DNA from: Ignavibacteriales bacterium UBA6490
Lineage (GTDB): Bacteria > Bacteroidota > Ignavibacteria > Ignavibacteriales > Ignavibacteriaceae
Reading direction: 5' to 3'
Length of the DNA stretch: 8,315 nt
Assembly (NCBI GenBank): GCA_002435365.1
Contig: DJMM01000004.1
Location: 25,131-33,445, forward strand
The position numbers and the translations under genes are program-made. Positions 1 through 5,733 of the stretch are shown in pieces (positions within the stretch are counted from its first letter, which is position 1; each line of letters starts with the position of its first letter). The notes under the pieces were generated by a model. It saw nothing but the letters and a program-made list of their open reading frames with translations. It made no database searches and was not told the DNA's origin.

Positions 1-420
1 CTTGATAAGGAAGTTTTAATTTCCCAGGAAATAGATGGAAAAAAAGGCGGAGTTATTGAGTATGACCTGCAGGTAGCCAATTTATCAGTTTACGGATCTT
101 TAACTATTCCGAAAAATTCTTTCAGCGGTACACTGGATATTACAGCACTGTTTGATAATAGAACAACTTCCCAGAAATTTGGACCATCTCCTTTTGATTT
201 TAACAAGCCTTTAGTTCTTACTCTTGAATACAGGGGCGTGAACCTGAAGGGAGTAGAGCCTTCACAGGTTGATTTCTACTATATTGCTGATGACGGACAA
301 TTTTATAAGGCTGATTATACAAGTATTACAGTTGACCCGGACGCCGGGATATTAAAAGTGGTTAATGCAAAGCTGAACCATTTTTCAAGGTGGGGCTGGG
401 CAAAGAATGTATTGGATTAA
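1..420 (+). CDS. ZU5-like domain protein, C-terminal part (5' end outside window)
   Basis: The frame is open from base 1 to the TAA at 418-420 and gives 139 residues, so the gene starts upstream of the window. The visible part looks like one beta-sandwich domain. It has a 'GG-V' turn near residue 17, a 'LTIPKNSFSG' strand near residues 36-45, then 'FGPSPFDFNKPLVLTLEY' near residues 60-77, and it ends in 'LNHFSRWGWAK'. The IPK-S/A..., F-PS...F.KP..L...Y and terminal HFSR pattern is the one I associate with ZU5-like domains in secreted or surface proteins of Bacteroidota relatives. No catalytic motif or membrane segment is visible in this part. Any signal peptide would lie upstream and cannot be checked. 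A strong terminator follows, so this is the last gene of its transcript. The reading frame is certain; the domain name is a recognition-based inference and the function is unknown. Confidence 0.65.
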   Translation, partial: LDKEVLISQEIDGKKGGVIEYDLQVANLSVYGSLTIPKNSFSGTLDITALFDNRTTSQKFGPSPFDFNKPLVLTLEYRGVNLKGVEPSQVDFYYIADDGQFYKADYTSITVDPDAGILKVVNAKLNHFSRWGWAKNVLD

Positions 421-451
421 AATCTGAACTCCTTAATGTGTATGTGACAAT

Positions 452-484
452 AAAAGCGCAGAGTTATCAGCTTTGCGCTTTTTT
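452..484 (+). terminator. Intrinsic terminator after the ZU5-like gene
   Basis: Bases 452-463 pair with 471-482 in a 12-bp stem with a single G-U wobble (461/473) and a 7-base loop (464-470). The 3' arm runs into six T residues at 479-484 and, after one A, four more. It lies 32 bases past the stop codon at 420. The A run on the 5' side (452-455) gives a weaker T tract on the reverse strand, so it may work in both directions. Confidence 0.85.
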
Positions 485-604
485 ATTTTAAAGTGCTGAA
501 ATTGTTCCCCCGCCCATATCTTCTTTATCAAAAACAGGATTATTGCTGATCCTGAATTCTTTCTAAGCTCATATTCTCAAGAATGTTTGTTGAACTGCAC
601 ATTT

Positions 605-646
605 TGCTTACCCTGCGCTTACCTTGCGCTTACCTTGCGCTTACCT
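605..646. repeat. 11-bp tandem repeat, three perfect units (TGCGCTTACCT)
   Basis: Units at 614-624, 625-635 and 636-646 are identical copies of TGCGCTTACCT. A shortened 9-base version (TGCTTACCC, lacking the GC) precedes them at 605-613. A decayed, C-rich continuation follows to about 670, with 'CTATCCTCC' and 'CCTACCTCC' variants. The array lies between a terminator and metG, in no credible gene. Confidence 0.85.
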
Positions 647-692
647 TACGGCTATCCTCCGCCTACCTCCACGGATTTGCGGAAGGTAAGCG
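638..692. repeat. Inverted repeat pairing the last tandem unit with a distal copy
   Basis: Bases 638-647 (CGCTTACCTT) and 683-692 (AAGGTAAGCG) are perfect 10-bp reverse complements separated by 35 bases. Inside the loop, TCCG at 658-661 can pair with CGGA at 672-675; alternatively CCGC at 659-662 can pair with GCGG at 679-682, extending the main stem across a bulge. Because the 5' arm occurs three times in the array, any of the three units could pair with the single 3' arm. No T run follows, so this is not a terminator. Confidence 0.7.
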
Positions 693-805
693 AATGATAA
701 GTGCTCTTAAAGCGGGCAATTACCGCTGTATCAAGATAATCTTAATTAACCGGACGATAAACATCATAATATGAAAAATTATTATATTTATTATTCTAAT
801 TTATT

Positions 806-810
806 GAAGG
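806..810 (+). promoter_or_regulatory. Ribosome binding site supporting the TTG start of metG
   Basis: GAAGG sits 6 bases ahead of the TTG at 817-819. No ATG or GTG competes in frame at the right place: the conserved MetRS N-terminus (KILITAALPYANG) begins only three residues later, so the start cannot move downstream without cutting into the catalytic core. Confidence 0.7.
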
Positions 811-816
811 AAAAGA

Positions 817-2850
817 TTGGCTAAAGAAAAAATTCTTATAACTGCAGCACTTCCTTATGCCAACGGGAATATACATCTCGGGCACCTCAGCGGGGCATAT
901 CTTCCTGCTGATATTTTTGCGCGATTTAACCGTTTAAAGGGAAATGATGTCCTTTTCCTTTGCGGTTCTGACGAACACGGGGTGCCCATAACCATAAGTG
1001 CCGACAAGGAAAAGGTAAGTCCAAATGTAATTATCGACCGTTACCACGAAAGCAATGGAAAAGCCTTTGATAAATTCGGGATGAGCTTTGATATTTACTC
1101 CCGGACCAGTATAGATATTCATCATGAAACGGCTAAGGAATTTTTCCTTGACTTCTACAGCCGCGGGCTTCTAAAAGAAAAAAAATCATTTCAGTTTTAT
1201 GATGAAAAGGCAGGTATGTTTTTACCGGACAGGTATGTGGAAGGAATCTGTCCCAACTGCGGTTATGAACAGGCACGCAGCGATGAATGTGAAAACTGCG
1301 GTGCGCTTTATGAACCCTCCGAACTAAAAAATCCAGTAAGCAAAGTATCTGGCCAAACTCCGGTTTTGAAGGAAACTTCCCATTGGTACTTCCCGCTTGG
1401 GGATTACCAGGAACGCCTTGAAGAATATGTTAACGGCAGCAACCGCAACTTCGGCTGGAAAGAAAATGTTATGCAGTACTGCCGCGGCTGGTTTAAAAGC
1501 GGACTGCAGGACAGGGCAATAACCCGTGATATAGATTGGGGTATTAAGGTTCCCCTGAATGACGCCGAAGGGAAAGTAATTTATGTCTGGTTCGAGGCGG
1601 TTCTTGGATATATCTCCGCTGCAAAGGAACTGGCGGATAAGAAAAAGATGCCGGCCCTATGGAGGGATTACTGGCAGGATAAAAATACCCGTTATGTTGC
1701 ATTTATAGGGAAGGATAATGTCGTATTCCACTGTATTATATTTCCTGCCATTCTTATGGCATGGAATGACGGCGGGAAAGATCAGTATATACTTCCGGAG
1801 AATGTTCCGGCAAACGAATTTCTGAATTTCGAAGGCAGGAAGTTTTCAAAAAGCAGGAACTGGGGAATAGATGTTGAGGAGTTCCTTAATATTTTTGCTG
1901 CCGATCCCCTTAGATACACGCTGGCAGCCAATCTTCCCGAAACAAGAGATACCGATTTTTACTGGAAAGAGTTCCAGGCCCGCAATAACAGCGAACTCGC
2001 GGATATCCTCGGTAATTTTATAAACCGTACTTTCACATTTGTTCACAAACATTTTAACGGTGAAGTACCCCAAGCAGCAGAGCTTCTGGAGATCGATAAA
2101 CAGATGCTCAGGCTGAGGGAGGAATTCCCCGCAAAAATTTCTGATTATTTTGAAAAATACAGACTCAGGGATGGAGTGCAGGAAATAATGAATCTTGCAC
2201 GGGCCGGGAATAAATATTTTAACGACAGTGAGCCGTGGAAAACAGTAAAGAGCGATAAAAACAGATGCGGTACCACTCTGAATATATGTCTGAATACTAT
2301 CTATACTCTTGCAGAATTATTCTACCCGGTCATTCCGTTCTCCTCGGAAAAAATATTTGCCATGCTTAACTCGGAAAAAACCGGGTGGGATGAATGCGGC
2401 AAATATTCCCTGCCTGCAGGCCACAGGCTTAACCGTACCGAAATAATATTTCCTAAAATAGAGGATGATATTGTGGATAAACAGATAAATAAACTGGGCA
2501 TTGCAGAGCAGCCGGTGCCCGAAGAGGAAAAGATTTCTATCGAAGATTTTAATAAGATACAGCTTAAGACAGCAAAGGTTATTCATGCCGAAAAAATTCC
2601 AGGCAGCGATAAGCTTCTGAAGCTTAAAGTTCAGATTGGGGATCAGGAGAGGCAGATAGTAGCCGGTGTAGCACTGGCATATAAACCTGAAGAAATTACC
2701 GGGAAAACCATAGTGGTTGTGGCCAATTTAAAACCTGCAAAACTGATGGGTCAGGAATCGAACGGGATGCTGCTGGCTGCTCATTCAAAAGCCGGTTTGA
2801 AAGTACTGTTTCTTGATGATAATGTTGAAAGCGGGGCGGGGATAAAATAG
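817..2850 (+). CDS. metG: Methionyl-tRNA synthetase with C-terminal tRNA-binding domain
   Basis: This cytoplasmic enzyme charges tRNA-Met (initiator and elongator) with methionine at the cost of ATP. The protein has 677 residues, normal for bacterial MetRS with a fused dimerisation/tRNA-binding domain. The class I HIGH signature is HLGH at 20-23. The connective insertion carries a zinc knuckle with cysteines 145, 148, 158 and 161. The methionine-pocket region is YVWFEAVLGY (256-265), followed by FIGKDNVVFH (296-305). The KMSKS loop is KFSKS at 342-346, a common Met-to-Phe variant. The helical anticodon-binding domain contains the LGN motif near 399-400 and W474 in FNDSEPWK, matching the residues that read the CAU anticodon in this family. 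From about residue 572 to the end is an OB-fold tRNA-binding domain of the Trbp111/EMAP-II type. Translation starts at TTG 817 with GAAGG 6 bases upstream; the rarer start codon could lower expression. A terminator-like inverted repeat follows, so it is probably transcribed separately from the next operon. Confidence 0.97.
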   Translation: MAKEKILITAALPYANGNIHLGHLSGAYLPADIFARFNRLKGNDVLFLCGSDEHGVPITISADKEKVSPNVIIDRYHESNGKAFDKFGMSFDIYSRTSIDIHHETAKEFFLDFYSRGLLKEKKSFQFYDEKAGMFLPDRYVEGICPNCGYEQARSDECENCGALYEPSELKNPVSKVSGQTPVLKETSHWYFPLGDYQERLEEYVNGSNRNFGWKENVMQYCRGWFKSGLQDRAITRDIDWGIKVPLNDAEGKVIYVWFEAVLGYISAAKELADKKKMPALWRDYWQDKNTRYVAFIGKDNVVFHCIIFPAILMAWNDGGKDQYILPENVPANEFLNFEGRKFSKSRNWGIDVEEFLNIFAADPLRYTLAANLPETRDTDFYWKEFQARNNSELADILGNFINRTFTFVHKHFNGEVPQAAELLEIDKQMLRLREEFPAKISDYFEKYRLRDGVQEIMNLARAGNKYFNDSEPWKTVKSDKNRCGTTLNICLNTIYTLAELFYPVIPFSSEKIFAMLNSEKTGWDECGKYSLPAGHRLNRTEIIFPKIEDDIVDKQINKLGIAEQPVPEEEKISIEDFNKIQLKTAKVIHAEKIPGSDKLLKLKVQIGDQERQIVAGVALAYKPEEITGKTIVVVANLKPAKLMGQESNGMLLAAHSKAGLKVLFLDDNVESGAGIK

Positions 2851-2855
2851 GGAAA

Positions 2856-2927
2856 AAGCTGAAAATCGGGGTTAATTTACCTTGATTTTCAAAATGGGTA
2901 TAGGTAAACTTGTCAGCTTAATTTTTT
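2856..2927 (+). terminator. Possible terminator or attenuator: nested inverted repeat with T run
   Basis: Three nested arms fill the spacer after metG: 2856-2862 (AAGCTGA) pairs with 2913-2919, 2876-2882 (TTTACCT) pairs with 2902-2908, and a small ATTT-TCA-AAAT hairpin lies at 2885-2895. Alternatively GAAAATC at 2861-2867 can pair with GATTTTC at 2884-2890, excluding part of the first fold. A six-T run at 2922-2927 starts two bases after the outer stem. The outer stem is short and the loop long, so terminator activity is uncertain; the mutually exclusive folds would also suit an attenuator. Confidence 0.4.
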
Positions 2928-2945
2928 GGAATCAATAATAATTTT

Positions 2946-2950
2946 AGGAG
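2946..2950 (+). promoter_or_regulatory. Ribosome binding site fixing the parvulin lipoprotein start at 2956
   Basis: AGGAG lies 5 bases upstream of the ATG at 2956-2958. A TTG in the same frame at 2926 would add ten residues before the signal peptide and has no ribosome binding site, so ATG 2956 is the better start. Confidence 0.85.
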
Positions 2951-2955
2951 AAAAA

Positions 2956-4932
2956 ATGCGTCAACGGGTTGTAACTCTATTTTCCATGATTTTAGCCATC
3001 CTGTTTATTTCGTGTGCACCGAAACATTCTGAAATTGTACTGGCTGAGTTTGGTGAGGATGAAGTAACCATGGGTGAATTTGAAAATATTTATGCGAAAA
3101 ATGCGGGCGGTATTGAAAAGGCAAAAACCGATAGCTTGCAGAAGCTAGAGAATTTTCTTGACCTGTATGTGAATTTCAGAATGAAACTCAGGGATGCAAA
3201 AGTACGGGGTTATGCTTCGAATAAGGAATTGAACGACGAACTGCTCGACTATAAAAAGAAAGTTGGTGTAACATTTCTTCTTGAAAAGCAGGTTGTTGAG
3301 CCCGGCATCAAACAGCTTTATGACAGAAGAAAATCCGAACTAAGGGTAAGCCACCTCATGATCCGTCCGGATTCCTCAGGTGATGAAGCTGCCCGGATGA
3401 AAGCACAGAATATATTAGACAGTATTAAAGCAGGAAAAGATTTTGCGGAGATGGTTGAAAAATATACAAGCGACACTTATTCCCGCAGTACCGGAGGAGA
3501 TATTTTTTATGTAACGGCAGGAATGCTACCATCCGATTTTGAAGATGCCTGTTATGAAACACCGGTGGGACAGATTTATCAGGATGTCGTAAAAACTAAT
3601 TTCGGTTATCATATCGTAAAAGTTACCGAGAAAAAAGAACGGATCCCGGAAATCAGGGCAAGTCATATTCTTATACGCACTACAAATGATGCAGGAATTA
3701 CAGACTCTGCTGCTGCAAAAATGCGTGTCGACTCTGTGAAAATGATGCTTGATAATGGCGGAGATTTTGCTGAACTGGCTGAAAAATACAGTGATGATAC
3801 AGGCTCGAAAAGTCAGGGCGGAGACCTTGGCTTCTTCCAGAGGAGAATGATGATAAAGGAATTTGATGAAGCCGCATTCAGCCTTAAACCGGGTGAAGTT
3901 TCAGATATTGTAAAGACCGGCTACGGTTATCATATTATTAAATTAATGGAGGTTAAGCCGTATCCTTCATTCGAGGAAAATAAAGAAGAGCTTAAGAACC
4001 TGTTCAAACAGCTCAGATACAATGCCGAGCAGGCAAAACTTATTGATAAGCTGAAAGCTAAATATTCCTATAAACTTAACGATGAATCCGTCAGCAGTGC
4101 AGCAGCACAAACCGATACATTCAAGGTAACTGATGATATTCTTCCGGTTATCGAAGGAATAAAAGATCAGCCTTTATTTACGTATGCCGGCAAGACCGTA
4201 ACCACAGGAAATTTTATGGACAAGGTTCTTCAGACCACCGATTTCCTTAATAAGCCAGCAAATATGAGCTTTTATAATGATGCAGTAAATAAAGTCGCTT
4301 CCGATCTTCTGCTGGAGGAAGAAGCACTGAATCTTGAAAAGACAAACAAGGAATTTGCTTCGCTGATGGAAGATTACAGGAACGGGATTTATATATTCAA
4401 GCTTCAGGATGATGAGATTTGGAGCCAGGTGAAGGGCGATAGCGTAAAACTTCATCAGTTCTATGAAAGTACAAAAGAAAATTACAGATGGCCCGACAGG
4501 ATTAATTTCAGCGAAATTTATACGCGCAATGATTCCCTGGCAAAGAATTATTACTCGATGCTGCAGCAGGGTTCAGACTTTGAAGAGCTGGCTGCTTTGT
4601 ATACAGAGCGGCCCGGCTACAAGGACAAAAAAGGCAATTACGGTTTAACGGATCCCAAAGCTAATAAACTTGCAGAGGCAGCAGGTAAACTTAATCCCGG
4701 AGAATTTACTGCTCCTGAGAATATTACCGGCGGATTTTCAATCCTTAAGCTGAATGCAAAAGAGTCTTCAAGGATCAAAACTTTTGAAGAAGCAAAAGCC
4801 GAGGTCTCCGGTGCTTTCCAGGAATATGAAAGCAAAAGAATTGAACAGGAGTATCTTGACCGCCTTAAAAAGAGATATAACCCGGAAATATATTACGAAA
4901 AACTTGGACAAGCTTTTAAATCAGAGGAATAG
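2956..4932 (+). CDS. Peptidyl-prolyl isomerase lipoprotein with three parvulin-type domains (SurA/PpiD-like)
   Basis: This 658-residue exported folding factor is likely anchored by lipid in the periplasm. The N-terminus (MRQRVV, then a hydrophobic run, then ILFISC) is a signal peptide with a loose lipobox and acylation candidate Cys20. Residues 25-125 form a helical SurA_N-like chaperone region. Parvulin domain 1 (about 128-225) has VSHLMI with H133 and GYHIVKV with H219. Domain 2 (about 233-333) has ASHILI with H237, SQGGDLGFF at 286-294 and GYHIIKL with H326. Both keep the two conserved parvulin histidines and should be able to catalyse proline isomerisation. Residues 514-600 look like a third, decayed parvulin domain: it keeps the 'GSDFEELAALYTERPG' helix and 'LNPGEFTAP', but INFSEIY and GGFSILKL replace the histidine-bearing segments. 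The gene opens a tight cluster of related folding genes and overlaps the next one by 29 bases. It could also be named PpiC/PrsA-like; the exact clients are unknown. Confidence 0.9.
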   Translation: MRQRVVTLFSMILAILFISCAPKHSEIVLAEFGEDEVTMGEFENIYAKNAGGIEKAKTDSLQKLENFLDLYVNFRMKLRDAKVRGYASNKELNDELLDYKKKVGVTFLLEKQVVEPGIKQLYDRRKSELRVSHLMIRPDSSGDEAARMKAQNILDSIKAGKDFAEMVEKYTSDTYSRSTGGDIFYVTAGMLPSDFEDACYETPVGQIYQDVVKTNFGYHIVKVTEKKERIPEIRASHILIRTTNDAGITDSAAAKMRVDSVKMMLDNGGDFAELAEKYSDDTGSKSQGGDLGFFQRRMMIKEFDEAAFSLKPGEVSDIVKTGYGYHIIKLMEVKPYPSFEENKEELKNLFKQLRYNAEQAKLIDKLKAKYSYKLNDESVSSAAAQTDTFKVTDDILPVIEGIKDQPLFTYAGKTVTTGNFMDKVLQTTDFLNKPANMSFYNDAVNKVASDLLLEEEALNLEKTNKEFASLMEDYRNGIYIFKLQDDEIWSQVKGDSVKLHQFYESTKENYRWPDRINFSEIYTRNDSLAKNYYSMLQQGSDFEELAALYTERPGYKDKKGNYGLTDPKANKLAEAAGKLNPGEFTAPENITGGFSILKLNAKESSRIKTFEEAKAEVSGAFQEYESKRIEQEYLDRLKKRYNPEIYYEKLGQAFKSEE

Positions 4933-5725
4933 CTTATCGGCACTTGTATTTTTTCTGCTATTACTTAACGGCTGCAGCCGTGAGGGGCAGAAAACCGAAT
5001 ATGTTGCAAGGGTAAATGACTCTTATTTAACTGAAGAAGATTTGACCGCTGTATCGGAAAGGTATGGCGGTCATCAGTTTTTTAAAGAAGAACAGATTCG
5101 AAGCTGGATAAACCGGGAACTACTCTACCAGCAGGCGGTTAAGGAAGGGATTCTTGACGAAAATAAGTATAAAATCCTGATGAAGAATGCCGGCAGAGAA
5201 CTGGCCGCCTCATTGATGATCGAAAAGTGGTATTCTGAAAATACACCGGTGTATCAGCCTGAAGAGGTAAAAGTTTTTTTTGAAAAGCATCAGGATGAGT
5301 TCAGGTTCACGGAATCCGCATTCCTGGTTAATATGGCGGAATTCAGTGATGAGAACAGGGCAGTCACATTCAGGTCAGCAGCAGTGGAAAGTGACTGGAA
5401 TAAGGCGCTTAATTTTTTTAACAAGGATACTTCTCTGAGTAAGCTTGAAAATGAAAGGCTGTTATTCAGCAGTGATCTTCAGCCTCTCAAACTTAACAGG
5501 ATTATAAATGAATTGTATCCCGGAGAAGTTAGTCTTATTATTCCGGTTGAGGGGAATTACCTGGTAATAATGCTTGTTTCAAGGTTTGAAGCAGGAACAT
5601 TACCACCTTTTGATGTTATAAAGGAAAAAGCCGAGAAAAGATTTGTTGCTGAAAAAAAGACAGAGCTGCTGAAGGAATATTATGAAAGTCTATATTCATC
5701 AAACGAAATAGATATTAAACGTTAG
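4904..5725 (+). CDS. SurA-like chaperone lipoprotein with degenerate parvulin domain
   Basis: The protein has 273 residues if it begins at TTG 4904, inside the end of the upstream gene. The frame stays open further upstream, to 4754, but only the TTG start puts a proper lipoprotein signal peptide at the terminus: MDKLLNQR, a hydrophobic run at 11-21, then LLNGC with Cys24 as the lipid-attachment residue. No good ribosome binding site precedes it, so translation is probably coupled to the upstream gene. Residues 33-115 resemble the SurA N-terminal chaperone domain (VARVNDSYLTEEDL, then WINRELLYQQAVKEGIL). Residues 134-227 follow the parvulin outline, with ELYPGEVSLIIP and GNYLVIML near the end, but AFLVNM replaces the usual SHILI and no histidine remains in the GYHI position. 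The GGDLG motif is absent too. It is therefore more likely a holdase or an assembly partner of its neighbours than an active isomerase. The start is less certain than the reading frame. Confidence 0.78.
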   Translation: MDKLLNQRNSLSALVFFLLLLNGCSREGQKTEYVARVNDSYLTEEDLTAVSERYGGHQFFKEEQIRSWINRELLYQQAVKEGILDENKYKILMKNAGRELAASLMIEKWYSENTPVYQPEEVKVFFEKHQDEFRFTESAFLVNMAEFSDENRAVTFRSAAVESDWNKALNFFNKDTSLSKLENERLLFSSDLQPLKLNRIINELYPGEVSLIIPVEGNYLVIMLVSRFEAGTLPPFDVIKEKAEKRFVAEKKTELLKEYYESLYSSNEIDIKR

Positions 5726-5728
5726 GAG
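5724..5728 (+). promoter_or_regulatory. Ribosome binding site of surA overlapping the upstream stop codon
   Basis: AGGAG at 5724-5728 shares its first two bases with the TAG stop at 5723-5725 and lies 5 bases ahead of the ATG at 5734. Ribosomes ending the upstream gene stop directly on this site, which suggests translational coupling. Confidence 0.85.
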
Positions 5729-5733
5729 TTTTA

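Larger units (their letters stand above)
421..816. other. Gene-free intergenic region upstream of metG
   Basis: These 396 bases separate the ZU5-like gene from metG. They contain the terminator at 452-484, a weak 6-bp hairpin (535-540 with 549-554), the 11-bp tandem repeats at 614-646 with an inverted copy at 683-692, a small 5-bp hairpin (711-715 with 723-727), and a strongly AT-rich stretch from about 730 to 805. The metG promoter should lie in this AT-rich part, but I cannot assign -35/-10 hexamers or the Bacteroidota -33/-7 pair with confidence. No T-box consensus or other riboswitch core that I know is visible. A 63-codon open frame at 583-774 is made largely of translated repeat sequence and is not treated as a gene. 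Confidence 0.7.

Noticed and set aside
535..554. Hairpin CAGGAT/ATCCTG with 8-base loop
   Set aside because: A 6-bp stem with no T run on either side and no gene end next to it; it could easily be chance.
605..692. CRISPR array or mobile-element end
   Set aside because: The 11-bp units are directly abutting without spacers, and no cas gene, transposase or target-site duplication is seen.
583..774. 63-codon open frame upstream of metG on the + strand
   Set aside because: Its first half is translated 11-bp repeat (LTLRL/AYL repeats), there is no ribosome binding site, and the end runs into AT-rich leader. It looks like chance coding across a repeat array.
697..816. T-box or SAM riboswitch in the metG leader
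   Set aside because: The conserved T-box core and SAM-riboswitch motifs are not visible; the AGCGG/CCGCT hairpin at 711-727 is only 5 bp.
934..2586. Reverse-strand open frames inside metG (934-1125, 1846-2073, 2317-2586)
   Set aside because: They lie opposite a fully conserved methionyl-tRNA synthetase and show no recognisable protein features.
2926..2955. Upstream TTG start for the first parvulin lipoprotein
   Set aside because: It would add ten residues ahead of the signal peptide; ATG 2956 has an ideal AGGAG 5 bases upstream.
4174..4835. Open frames inside the first parvulin gene (4174-4455 minus, 4463-4648 plus, 4638-4835 minus)
   Set aside because: All are shadows of the conserved parvulin reading frame, with no domain or start signal.
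4754..4903. Long N-terminal extension of the second lipoprotein
   Set aside because: It lies wholly inside the upstream gene in another frame, is lysine/arginine-rich, and would bury the lipoprotein signal peptide.
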